DNA of 64,000 nt, taken from positions 71,096,981-71,160,980 of the forward strand of contig NC_134039.1 in the NCBI RefSeq assembly GCF_965140245.1, given 5' to 3'. The notes beneath the pieces were generated by a model. That model searched no databases, was not told where the DNA came from, and was given only the letters and a program-made list of their open reading frames with translations. Positions 13,566-25,687 of this stretch are shown here, piece after piece. Position 1 is the first letter of the stretch. Each line of letters opens with the position of its first letter. This DNA is from Athene noctua. Taxonomy: Eukaryota > Chordata > Aves > Strigiformes > Strigidae. A program made the translations under genes and the position numbers.

Positions 13566-13946
13566 ATGCCAGAGCCAGCGAAGTCCACCTCTGCCCCCAA
13601 AAAGGGCTCCAAGAAAGCTGTGACGAAGACCCAGAAGAAGGGCGATAAGAAGCGGCACAAGAGCAGGAAAGAGAGCTACTCCATCTACGTCTACAAGGTG
13701 CTGAAGCAGGTCCACCCCGACACTGGCATCTCCTCCAAGGCCATGGGCATCATGAACTCCTTTGTCAATGACATCTTTGAGCGCATCGCTGGAGAAGCCT
13801 CCCGTCTGGCCCATTACAACAAGCGCTCCACCATCACCTCCCGGGAGATTCAGACGGCCGTGCGCCTGCTGCTCCCAGGAGAGCTGGCCAAGCATGCTGT
13901 CTCAGAGGGCACCAAGGCTGTCACCAAGTACACGAGCTCCAAGTAG
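13566..13946 (+). CDS. Histone H2B, solitary intact copy (126 aa)
   Basis: This encodes a core histone that pairs with H2A and wraps nucleosomal DNA. It has the standard 126-residue H2B length including Met. The flexible basic tail spans about 1-37; the histone fold and C-terminal helix (about 38-126) match vertebrate H2B throughout as far as I can recall. The C-terminal Lys121 (Lys120 in mature numbering) is the known ubiquitination site and is present. Two tail differences stand out: STSAPKK where SAPAPKK is usual, and His31 in KKRHKSRKES where Lys or Arg is usual. The ATG has A at -3. No other core histone lies in the window, although avian replication-dependent histones are usually clustered. 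No canonical histone stem-loop follows the stop, and an acceptor-like tract ends at 13536. This suggests a polyadenylated, possibly spliced, replication-independent H2B. The intact frame argues against a dead copy. Confidence 0.93.
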   Translation: MPEPAKSTSAPKKGSKKAVTKTQKKGDKKRHKSRKESYSIYVYKVLKQVHPDTGISSKAMGIMNSFVNDIFERIAGEASRLAHYNKRSTITSREIQTAVRLLLPGELAKHAVSEGTKAVTKYTSSK

Positions 13947-13961
13947 CTAGACGTTACCTCT

Positions 13962-13984
13962 CCAATGGGATCATCAAGCATTGG
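13962..13984 (+). other. Short inverted repeat just after the H2B stop
   Basis: CCAATG and CATTGG form a perfect 6-bp stem around an 11-base loop, 15 bases after the stop codon. It does not match the histone 3' stem-loop, which has a 6-bp GGCTCTT-type stem with a 4-base loop and a purine-rich downstream element. I list it because it sits where the histone stem-loop would be expected. Confidence 0.3.
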
Positions 13985-15129
13985 ACCCTCCATGCAAGCA
14001 CAGGTGGGCAGCCACGGTCTGGATAAACATCACAGCTATTATCCACAGCAATTTACAGCCTTGGGATGGGCATGAGAAGTTGCCTGGTGGAAGAGGAGAT
14101 GGTGATCTGGATGTCTGTCGTCTGACCTTCATAGTCTGTTCGGGATGTGCAGCGGGTTCAGCAAGGTTGGTGGAGGAGGCCCCTGCTTTCACATCTCATC
14201 CAAAGGACTGACCAACTGTAGTATATCCAAACTCTCCTCTGTGCTTGGCAAACATGCATGTTTGGCGCTGGTGGGGGAGACTGGCAGCAGCAACACAAAG
14301 ACACTGTCTTTGAAGTCTTCCTGTTTGGCTGCTTTCTCACAGTGATCGTAGATGGGCAACCTAGGAGTCAGCACTGGTATCCTCTCCCTCATAGCCTGGA
14401 TCTGTCCTGGGGTACAGCAGCGCAGCCACCCAGTGCTGGCAGAAGTGACATTGACAGCTACCGGGCACAGGCTGTAGAACAAAAACCATATTGATTCAAC
14501 AGCTATCTGTGCTTGATAGCCGGTGTTAAAGAGCAAGCCTGGCAGGCAGGCAGATGCCTGGGATACCAAGCGCTGTTCCTCCTCGTCGCTCTGGATGAAT
14601 GAGCCATCGAGCAGACTGAGGGTGCTGGCGCTGGCGTTGCCACTGCCTGCTGACTCCCCCCTCATGCCAAGGCAGAAGGACGGACAGGGGGGATGTTGGG
14701 GCTGGGTCGCTACCTTCCCCAGCTGCTGCTTTGCTTGCTTTAGGACTTGCTTTGTTTTGCAAGATGTTGCTAATTCTGCTGCTTTTCAAAGACTTTCCCA
14801 GCCTCGATGCTGCCCAGGCTTTTCCCTTCCACCATAAGTGTGGGCAAGATGGGGTGGTGCCCATGGGGGTTCCCTCACCTGCAAGTGTTAGAGTGGTGCA
14901 GGACAAACAGCATAGAGGTGTTGGGAGGGGACTGAGGATTTGGGAAGGCATCTGGAGTGGGAGCAGAGGTGGTTAATGCAGTCTGGGAAACAGGCAGGAT
15001 CCCCACAGAGGGTAGCTCACCTGGCCCTGCCTTCTCTGCTTTATTCGCTGGCTAGAAAGCAAAAGCAAAACCCAGAGCTGGGTGGGTATAGAGACACTCA
15101 CCTGCATCCCAGTGATGTTTTAAAGATTA

Positions 15130-15135
15130 AATAAA
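15130..15135 (+). terminator. Candidate polyadenylation signal for H2B
   Basis: This is an AATAAA hexamer about 1.18 kb past the H2B stop, at the end of the moderately GC-rich stretch. It is the first good hexamer I noticed downstream. Its use is unproven, since such hexamers are common by chance in AT-rich DNA. Confidence 0.25.
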
Positions 15136-18100
15136 TTTAAACTACTTCAGATAATCCCCACATCTTCTCAAAGTCCACAGTAAGGTGAGCAATAACAAAA
15201 TCCTAATAAAAGCCATAGAAATTAGTAGAGTCTTAGTTACAGGTTTCTCTTTCCAAACTGCTGCACAGCAGAAGAGCATGTGTAGAACTGGTGTGAAATT
15301 GAAGCTTCCTACTCAAAACACAAAATTAGCCAACACTTAAAAAAAATATCAAAATCTCTGGTAGGCAGTAGTGCTCAGATAAAAAATATTCATGGTAAAA
15401 TAACAACTGCTTTCTGCAGCTTATTCTTCAAATTAAAAGGGCAGCAAAGACACAAGATCCAGAACTAAGTGCAGGTTCTCCCCAAACTCCAAAACCTTTT
15501 AATTGAAAGGTAAATTCATAGCCTGAAATAACAACCTTGCAGTACATCTCTCACTTTCCCCTATGTTTATCCTGTTTCTTTACACTTTGAGAATGATGGG
15601 GACCCTTGACAAATTTATGTTGCTTTTGGAGCTGTAGGACTTGTCTTGGTTTTGTAAGTAAGTGTTGCAGTCATTTTCCACTTGGTCTGAGGGGAGGACT
15701 GCATAGACCTGCTCAACCAAGAGCACCTCAGAAACCTGACAGCAGCTTGGGGTCTCATGTGGTCTCTGAGCAAGTTGCTTATGGACTGCTCCTGTCCCCT
15801 GCTTTGAGTTTGAACACCTCACACCCAAAAAGGGGCTTTCCTCCCACACTTTGCTCAGTACTAACACGCAGCCAAGTTTCATACCCTAATGCCAGCAGGA
15901 TTTCCTAGTGATATCTTTCAGAAGGAGCACAGATTAGCACTTCCTTTTGTTTTCCAATCGAATAGTCAAAATCAGATACCAAAGATGAAAATGTACCTGC
16001 AGTGGGCCTAGAGCCACCATCCTTGGTCTCTCTCCCACTAGAAATCAGGCAGTGAATGATGCAGAAAGGGAATATAAGGAATCGAGGGCTGGCAGGCAGC
16101 ACTAGAACTTTTTCTTCCTGTCCCTATGAGCTGCAGTTCGGAAGTCTTCTTGAAAGGAGGAGTCTTCCTGAAAGTAGGAATTCAGAGTGGAATAGATCTG
16201 TTCCAGTCCAAGTGGGGTGTGTGAGCCAGGACACACATCTCCCAGGAGTACCCGGCACAGCCTCTGAAATCCTCACTTTTTCGAGCAGAGCCGAGTCCTG
16301 CTCCAGTCTCATCAGGCTGCAAGAAGTCACAAAAATAAAATGAGGCATTGTACCTCCAGGATCTCCTGGACAGCTCAGGCAGCTGGGGACAAGGCTGGGT
16401 GCTCAGACAAGAGCTGCTGGCCCCGTACATGTGCTCACAGAGTACTGGTCTCATTTATTATCTGCCACTGTTGCCACTCTCAATTTTTGGAGATTGTTTC
16501 AGAAAGAGGAGAAATGGCGATTTAAGACTATAAAGATACTTGAAGGCTTAGAGAGGATTTTTATATTGTCTAAAGCTGAGTGACTGAGACTGGTCATGGC
16601 CATCAGTTTATAGTTTAGACTGTCATTTCACACATCATTTGGTCTTCACTCTCCCTTTGTATTGTTTCTTTACTTGCCCAAGATAATGTGAAGCACAGGA
16701 TTGAGGAACTGACCCAGGTTAAAATGAACCTTTTCTTTTCTTGCAAGCTTTGTTTTAACCCAGTTCTGGTGGCTGATCTGTCACTGTTGTAGAGACACTT
16801 GTGCCAGCGAAGGAAAGGGCTGATGCAGGAAGGGCAAGGCTCGCATAAGCTAGAACTGATGCAGAAAGCAGTTGGGAAATTAATGGCCTTAGGGTCAAGG
16901 AAGAATTAAGCAAGGAAATCTCTGTCTCCTGCAGTGGTCCAGTTAGCAGCAAAGATGTGGGTTATAAATACAGTGCTATGGGTGTTACCCTTGCAGTGTC
17001 TTGTAAGCAGTTTCTAACAGTCCAGATGCTGGAAATCAGACACATCCCATTTTGCCAGATCCCAGGGGACACAAGTGTTACACAAGGGAAAGGGAACAGA
17101 TTGGAAGGCGAACTTTGCTCCCATGCAGCCACCCAGCTGTAGTGGTACAGCAGGTAAACAGCATGCAAGTCAGCCTGTCCTTCCCACAGCTGCCTGCCAC
17201 TGTACAGGAGTACACTCACAGCAGTTTAATGGGAATTATTTTGACTGTGATGAGTTTGGACTGAGCCTTAGTAGTAGAGGCAATAAAAAATGGTCTAAAA
17301 GTTCAAGCATTGATTGTCCACTCAGTAATCTGAGGTGTGACATATTCCACAGTTCCCTGGTAAGGGGATTTGCCGCAGAAGAGGAGTTCTGCACTTCAGG
17401 ATCTGTGCTTTTGAAAAATATGTATTTCCAGCTCTGGAACTGATAAAATGTTTTAAAACTGAAGATAATACACTGGGCCCCACTGTCCTTATCTGATTCC
17501 TACTGCAATCCCAGAACAATCTCTGGGTCATACCTCTGTTTTGTCAATTTAAAAAAAAAAAAAAATCAACTGCAGTTTGAAATTTGGGAAAGGAAGCTGA
17601 AAAAGAGTAATACAGCCTTGACGTTAACCTCAAAGTAACCCCATGGACATTACTGCACCGAGTTACTTGTTTTGAAGTACAATTCAAGAGAGAAAATTAG
17701 CTGCTATAGATCTATTCCTGATTTTCCACCCTGCTTCCCTGGAAGGGCTTAAAGTCCATCCACCCTTCACAGCAGAGCTCAACCTACTGAAGAACTGAGT
17801 GGCCACATGCACAGAGTTTTGCTCCTGCTCAGAACAGGTCTTTTAGTTAAGCTCAGGGAAAATAAGTAAAAAGAAGTGTGGAGTCTGAGTGCCTGATCTG
17901 GGATGCTGCTGCATGTCCTCGGAAGGCATTCCTGAGCTGAGACCCCTGAAGAGCCCTGTCCGGAGGAGCCCCATGGCTGTATGCCCTTCTGCCCTGGTGA
18001 CAGGCAGCCGTGAGGAGGTAGCCCCAAGTCCTGGCCACCCCTGAAGTCAAGCTTGGCATGGCCTCTGCACAGCCCTGAGCATTTGTCCCATTGTAGCATT

Positions 18101-21100
18101 TCCTAGCGGTTTACATCCAGACCAAATTGTTTACAAGGAAAGAAAGAATGTGAACTAAATCTTAAAATCACTTGCTGCCAGAATTTCAAGAGTTCCCTGG
18201 GACCAGCACTTGGGGAGCACTCTCTCATGCTTACTCTCCATGCATGGTATCTTGTGGGTTTATGTACACGGAGTTTTTCTGACAGTAAGTGTTACATCAG
18301 GTATGATCTATGTTATATTACTGCTGGTTTATGACCTATCTTACTGTTAATTACCTGTTTTCTGTTAAATGTATAAATAAAATGTCAATGCCAACCCGTT
18401 GAAAGTCAGATGAGACACAGCTGTCAGGATGTCTTTGCTTCTTGTGTATCACCCAAGCCCTACATCTCTCTTTCTCCATCATATTTCCTCCAGACCCAGA
18501 GTGGCAGCAGCCACCCTACCAGCAGAGATGAAGCCCATCTGGTCCTGTCAGAGGGTCAGTCAAAAATCAGAGCAACCCCGCACCAAGGGGATGTCGCACA
18601 CTGTCACTGTGAGTCCTCATGGGATGTCACTCACCCCAAAGATGGGTGCAATATGAGCATGTGTGTGTGTTTTCAAGCCCTTCCAGCAAGCTTGTCCCTA
18701 GTAGAGCCAAGCCTACAACCTGTCCTTGTCACACTTCTGCTTGGGGTGTTCTCTGCCTGGCACCTATAATTTAACCCTGAGGGGCAACACTGTTGACTTG
18801 CTCAGACTGAAGCACTGTGAGATTCTGCGGTTGGAAAAGTGGTTTATGCACATTCAGAATTTCTGTTTATCTGAATTAATGATTGCTGCCACTAGAAACA
18901 TCTTTCCTTGAACTATGAGAAGTTACAAACAACAAACATGGAGATGTATCTCAAAATGCCAGGAAGAAAAAGGTCTTCCTTTTAAAGAATGATTGGTGAC
19001 TATACTTGTGTGAAACACTTGCTGGAAATCAGCATCTTAATGCACTCACTGGAGAGGGAAATGCACATGCCATGCTAGATGCTGCGTGCTGGAGAAACAA
19101 GCTAAGAGTTCAGATATGGCGTATAACAGAAATCAAAGCTAAAAAGATACAGAGTCTAAAGACAGACTCACAAGCTTAACATAATTGGGGAAAATCAGTA
19201 TTGGGAGAAAAAATCCCTTATAACTAACTGAAGTATTTCTTTCCAAAGAAATAAAGTATGCTACTTGTAATGCTGATTTCCATTTTGATACCACTTTGCA
19301 GAGTAGCACCCACAATGTACTTCCATAACAGAATTGACACCTGGGTCTCAGGAAGACCCAAACCAGGTTACAAAATGTGGTGTATAACCTATGGTCATGC
19401 TCCTCCAGGATGTTGGGAGATAACTAATTTATTTAGTTACTCCATTATTATTTAGTTACTATTGACTGGTTATTCAAAGACCGTTAGTTGGACTCAGGTG
19501 CCACATGACTAAAGCTGTTGGCAGAACGATAGAAGAACTCAGGAGCATCAAAAGAAACTATGAGAGAATGAGGTTTAAAATAAGTGAAGAGGAGCAGCAC
19601 TTCATGCAACAAGCAGTCCACCTGTTCAGCCCTTTGCCAACAGATATTGGAGATGCTAGAATTTGGTTCAAGGACAAATTAATGGGAGAGAAATCCACTG
19701 AAAGTTGCTATGCACATATAAACTATGCTGAAAATTATTAGAGGATGAGAGAATATGAAGGAGAAGTTATTGTATTTGTCTGGCCTACTCCTAAAGTCTT
19801 TCTTGCCTATTCAGTCATGGCCACTAATGAAAATAAGGTTTTGGGTTGGATGCTCCATAGGGCTGGTCCAGGTTGTCTTTGTAAATTCATGTAATGTCTG
19901 CCTGGTACTACATATGAACTGTGAGGAGTTTCAGGCAGTTTTCTTAGTCCTCTGAAGCTTAGAAGAAAGCATAAAAGAAAGCTTTTTTTCTTCCTTTCCT
20001 ACATGGCTCCTGCACTTGCATTGATGGTTATGTGGATTGTGTTAGCCTGGCTTACAGAAAAGATGTAAGAGATGTTTTGTTTCTAAAATAGAGTTAATAA
20101 ACACAGATGGTGTGAGAAAGAGAGAGGAATTGAGCTTCTGCTTTCTCATATAAAGGAAAGCTGTTCTCAAAAACATTTCTCATTTTCTGCCTTGAAGCAG
20201 TTGATTTAAAAAAAAAAAAAATTATACACAATTTCCTGCCTTTTAATGTCCATAATGCTAATTCCCCCCCCCCCTCCAATCTCTTACAGAATTCATTCAG
20301 AAAAAAATTCTTACAGATTTAACAGTCTTCCAAAGACAGAAGATTGTAATAGAAATGGGAAGATTGGTTAAGAATGGGGAAGAAATGGCAATGGCTGGGT
20401 GTGAGGCACCAGATGGGACTAAAGGCAGGAGACTACAAGTGAATGCTGTAAGAGTGGCAGGTGCTGATGGGACCTCAGTCAGGAGCCTACCAAGATGCCA
20501 GCACACACACAGCGTGCAGCTGCTCAGGACAGAGTCAGGGAAGCAAAAGGGAATAAATTCTGGTAACTCCCAGAGGTGAAGCAGGATGGACAGTGTAGTT
20601 GCTGTCAGTAGCTAAAGCGTACAAAAGGAGCATCCAGAGACAGCACATGGTCACCAATCTAAGAGGAACCCGGGAAATTTGATGAGGACATGATGGCACC
20701 ATCCCTCATTGAGTCGTTGTGAAGATGGACAAATCCTGGTGTCTGCATGCTGGTCAGATGGCTGGGATACACCCATCTTGTGAGTATGTGGGTACAAGAA
20801 CATGAGCATGACTGAGTCAAATCAATACTGCTTTAAAATAAATTCAACTGCCTATAAGGTGACGAAGCCACTCTCCTATAGGGTCTTGCGTTGAGTTGCT
20901 ACACTGTGGCTGCTCATTGTTTATTTGCGTACATCCAGCCTCTGAGCAGGACGAGTCTCTCATGTGCACTTCTCCCAATTTATTGGCCATTGAACCTCCT
21001 CCTGTGCAGATATGGAGCACATTCTTTGTCCAAAGTAAATCCAGATTTGCCAACACTGGAAAAAGTGTCCACAGCTTTTTAAATAAACCAGGAGATGCTT

Positions 21101-23384
21101 CTGACCTAACCTGCCCCATAGGCTAGGACATGTCCTGGTGAATACCAAGCTACTTCTTGAAAACGTAGCTCCAAATGGGAGAGCCATTGAGTGCTGTCGA
21201 TATAAGCGCTCAGTCTCCTCTCTTCACCTGAGACTGTCTGGGAAGACCAACAAAAGTGAAGGAAATGTGAGGGTGCTATTGCCATTTCACATCTTCTTTT
21301 CATAGGCTTTTGGTTTCTTTGGAGGGCTGCAATATTCAAGGGCTCCCAGGAAGCCCGGTCTTGCAGACACTGATGGAAACAGGCTATTGAGCTGCTTCAT
21401 CTCAATAAAACTTGCTCTTGTAGGAAGCTTTCTGAGGCATGTCTCAGTTCTAGCAAAGTGGGAAGCCTGCAACAGCAAGGGCTGCCTGAGCATGCTGAGG
21501 TTGATGGTTGCTTTTGTTGAGAGGTTACTTTTTGGGGGATGAGCGTTTGTCCCACAGCTACTTCCTCCTGTCATCAAGGTAATAAAAAGTCATATCTGAG
21601 TGCTGACTTAAGAGATGCAACATCCTCCCTTCTCTTCCACAAACACCCTGCAATGCCATGTCCACATGAACTCACACTAAGTGCATACTGCTCCCATACT
21701 GACTTGCACTCTGGCCCAGGTCTAGACCAAATCAGCTGCAGCTTTAAGTAGAAAACTCAGTGGGAGAGCAAAAGAAGAATATTCAAATTCATCCACCAGC
21801 CCCTTTTGCAGCTTGTGTTATAGCAAAAGGGCCCAGACACCTCTTGCCACAGCTGATCTCAGCTAACAAAAGCTGTCTCCGTGGGGTCCACCAGTAGCCC
21901 CTGGCCACTTAGCAGGAGAGAGCCAGAGCTCTTTTTAGCCCAGATGATTCAACACAAAGAAGCCTTTATAGCTCAGCAGCAGGCATCTCGTGCCTCTTCT
22001 CATCACGCCTCTTCTCAAGTTCTAAATACAAGGGGACAAAAGTTATTACAAACCCCTGATTCTGTCAATTCCCTGAACATATGCCTGTAATGCTGTTTCT
22101 GGCATTTAAGTATCTTTAAATGGAAAAAAGAGAGCTCTTAGGAGTCATGGGACACTGCATGCAACATCTCTGTCAGAGCCAGCATCTTCCCTGGCGTAAA
22201 CTAATCACCACTTGTGATACTCTGTGTTTGCAGGGCAGGATACTGAACAACACTGAACAGCAGCACAAGAAAGTTCAATGCAAGCAGCTGCACACCATGG
22301 AAGATGAACAGAAGGTCCTCCATGCCAAAGGGTATCTCAGCAACCAAGAGCTCAGCCATATTTTAAAGGGATTATAAGTGCATAGATGGCAAGAAGAATT
22401 TTAATAACAAAAGACTTAATAGATGCAAGTTTGCAAGCAGTGGTAACTCTCTGCTATAGGAAAGTTACACTAGATACAAAGGAACAGCGGGAAGAAGTCT
22501 TATCCCACCCTGCCAGCTGGTGTGGGGCTTGCAGAAACAGCCCATACCTGTCTGCCCTGTCAAGGAACCTCCCCTAGGTAGAGACAGAACAGAAATTCAT
22601 GCCCTAAGTGCCCTATTCACGTGAATGAATAGTCAGTTCAAACTGTTCAGAAAGGAATAATTTTGGAAGTTTTCCCTCTTTTCTTTTTTTTTTTTTTTTT
22701 TTTTTTAATTTACCATTTGGATCACATTTTTCATGTTTTCTTCGGGGCTTAGCCTAGCTGTGGATAGCTTTGACACCCAGCTACACACCTGCCAAGGCCT
22801 GAGGAGGCACCCGCTCTGGAAGTGACCTAGAAAAATGTGAAGTCAACCTAAATACTTGAAGTTTTGTTTCTGGGCACAAAGATGCCAAAGCATCTGTGCC
22901 TACACAAGGCTGAACAACTTTGTATTGATACCTATTCCTGGTGTTCTTCCAGTTTCTCTCTAGCAAGCTTTTTCAGGAAAAGCAAGAGCACAGAGGCACT
23001 GCTTGCTCACTTAATGCTATAGCTCAGGAAAAAAAAAAAAAAAAAAAAGTCCTAATTTCCAGATTTCTTTCCTCCCTCTGTTTGGATGAGTGGGAAAGGG
23101 GGCTTGAAATAAGACCCCTAGCAGTTAGGAGGAACACAGGAATTGCTGGGTGTAGCCACCTGTTTTCCAGCTCACAACCTCTTGCCTTGCAATTACTCCT
23201 CTTTCTAACCTGGGGCATGCCTTTCTACCCCTTCTGCCAAGGCTGAGCCACTGTTTGGAAAAAAGAAAGCAGGGAAAATACATGAAGGAAGAAGTAAGCA
23301 TTTCTGAAGTAAAGGATAACAGATCAATACCCTAGAAACTGCTTGTTTCTATCCCTTAAATGATTAATGAGAAAAGTGAACATG

Positions 23385-25203
23385 ACTTGTTAAGGATAAC
23401 AAAAAATGTTTCTATAAATTCATTAACAGCAAAACAAGGATTAGGGAAAATCTCCCTCCTTTACTGGACGCGGAGGGAAACATGGTAACCAAGGATGAGG
23501 AAAAGGCTGAGGTGCTCAATGCCTACTTTGCCTCAGTCTTTAGCAGTGGAACTGGCTGTTCCCTGGACACCCAGGCTCATGAGCTGGGAGGTGGGGAGGG
23601 GAAGCACATTGAGGTCAGCATAGTTGAAGAGGAGATGGTCAGAGACCTGCTACACCACTTGGATGCACACAAGTCTGTGGGACCAGATGGGTTACACCCA
23701 AGGGTGCTGAGGGAGTTGGCAGATATGCTTGCCAAGTCCTTGTCCATGATTTACCTGAAGTCCTGGCTGACTGGGGAGGTCCCATTGGACTGGAGGGTGG
23801 CAAATGTGACACCCATCTACAGGAGAGGCAGAAAGGATGATCCAGGAAACTATAGACCTGTCAGTCTGACCTCGGTGCCAGGGAAGGTCATAGAGCAGGT
23901 CATCTCGGGTGCCATTAAAAGTCATATAATGGGCAACCAAATGATCAGACCCAGTCAGCATGGGTTTATGAAAGGCAGGTCCTGACTGACAAACCTGATC
24001 TCCTATGACAGGGCACCCTGCTTATTGGATGAGGGAAAAGCTGTGGATGTTGTCTACCTTGAACTTAGTAAGGCCTTTGACACCGTTTCCCACAGCATTC
24101 TCCTGGAAAAACTGGCTGCTCGTGGCTTGGATGGGCACACGCTTCACTGGGTAAAAAACTGTCTGGATGGCCGGGCCCAAAGAGTTGTGGTGAACGGAGT
24201 TAAATCCAGTTGGCAGCCGGTCACGAGTGGTGTCCCCCAGGGCTCGGTTTTGGGGCCACTCCTGTTTCACATCTTTATTGATGATCTGCACGAGGGGATC
24301 GAGTGCACCCTCAGTCAGTTTGCAGCTGACACCCAGTTGGGTGGGAGTGTTGATCTGCTCGAGGGCAGGGAGGCTCTGCAGAGAGACCTGGACAGGCTGG
24401 AGCCATGGGCTGAGGCCAACTGGGGGAGTTTCCATAAGGCCAAATGCCGGGGGCTGCCCTTGGGCCACAACAACCCCCAGCAGCGCTACAGGCCTGGGGA
24501 GGAGTGGCTGGAGAGCTGCCAGTTAGAGAGGGAACTGGGGGGTTGATTGACAGCTGGCTGAGCAGGAGCCAGCAGTGTGCCCAGGTGGCCAAGAAGGCCA
24601 ATGGCATCCTGGCTTGTGTCAGCAATAGTGTGGCCAGCAGGGACAGGGAAGTGATCTGACCCCTGTGCTCGGCACTGGTGAGGCTGCACCTCGATTCCTG
24701 TGTTCAGTTTTGGGCCCCTCACTCCAAAAAGGACATTGAATGACTCGAGCGTGTCCAGAGAAGGGCAACGAAGCTGGTGCAGGGTCTGGAGCACAGGTCG
24801 TACGAGGAGCGGCTGAGGGAACTGGGGGTGTTTAGTCTGGAGAAGAGGAGGCTGAGGGGACACCTCATCGCCCTCTACATCTACCTGAAAGGAGGGTGTA
24901 GAGAGCTGGGGATGAGTCTCTTTAATGAAGTAACCAACGATCGGACAAGAGGTGATGGCCTCAAGTTGCACCAGGGAAGGTTTAGGCTGGATATTAGGAA
25001 GCATTTCTTTACAGAACGGGTTGTTAGGTGTTGGAATGGGCTGCCCAGGGAGGTGGTGGAGTCCCCATCCCTGGAGGTGTTTAAGGGTAGAGTCAACATA
25101 GCACAAGAATATGATGTAGTTGGGAACTGTCAGTGTTAGGTTAATGTTTGGACTGGATGATCTTCAAGGTCTTTTCCAACCTGGACAATTCTGTGATTCT
25201 GTG
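23385..25203 (+). mobile_element. CR1 LINE, 5'-truncated copy with decayed reverse transcriptase
   Basis: This copy of the CR1 non-LTR retrotransposon spans most of the ORF2 reverse transcriptase and the 3' UTR. From about 23482, one frame shows RT landmarks in order: KSVGPDGLHPRVL, the DPGNYRPVSLTSVPGKVIE block, SQHGF, LSKAFDTVSHSIL and SGVPQGSVLGP. A stop at 23983-23985 interrupts 'GKGRS*LTN'. The catalytic FADD box reads FAAD (24319-24330), with GCT in place of the first Asp codon. The frame shifts near 24540 and resumes around 24777. The copy ends in two tail octamers, ATTCTGTG at 25188-25195 and 25196-25203. The endonuclease domain and ORF1 are missing. It cannot move on its own. Confidence 0.93.
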
Positions 25204-25687
25204 ACTTGGAGCAGGAGACCATTCTTTAGCAAGTGCCATGTCCTTCAGGCTTGACATCAGATGGTTTCACTTTCTAATATTTTTAGACAAGGGGTCAATT
25301 TAGGAGGGGGACATGGGTGAAGTCTCCTTGGAAAGTAGGCACAACAGTATTATTCCTGAATCTCCCACACATCTCTAACACAGATAAGTACTTGCACACA
25401 GGTGGAAATCCAACCTCTTCCTCATTGTAGTTTCAAAACAGAAGTCTTCTTCTTAGCTGGGTCTGAAGATCCAAGCACTAGTAATAGTAGCATCTGTTGT
25501 TCCTGTTCTTACCAACCTTCATAAAAGGTCTTTTGCCTTTCCCTGGAGGCCATTTAATAATGAAGACCTTGGTATTATTTCAGCACTGAATATAGAGTCT
25601 TCTCCATGTCTTGGCTATGTCAGATTCCTGCACTGGTCAGATGATGACTCAGAAGAAGTAGAAGCTGTATCAGGAAGTCTTCTCAGT
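25204..25687. other. Unique spacer between two tail-to-tail CR1 copies
   Basis: About 480 bases separate the 3' tail of the plus-strand CR1 from the 3' tail of the minus-strand CR1. I recognise no gene or repeat in it. Confidence 0.6.

Larger units (their letters stand above)
13947..23384. other. Intergenic / possible H2B 3' region, no further gene recognised
   Basis: The first 1.1 kb (to about 15060) has higher GC than its surroundings and could be a long H2B 3' UTR; the first convincing AATAAA is at 15130-15135. A 158-codon open frame on the minus strand (14189-14665) resembles nothing I know. The rest to 23.38 kb is ordinary AT-rich DNA with homopolymer runs near 17550, 20208, 22681 and 23029. 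Confidence 0.5.

Noticed and set aside
13512..13895. 127-codon minus-strand frame over the H2B gene
   Set aside because: It is the mirror of the H2B coding sequence and has no family match.
23029..23048. A-run as the poly(A) tail of a processed pseudogene
   Set aside because: No gene-like sequence precedes it and no flanking target duplication was seen. Homopolymer runs of this size occur throughout the window.
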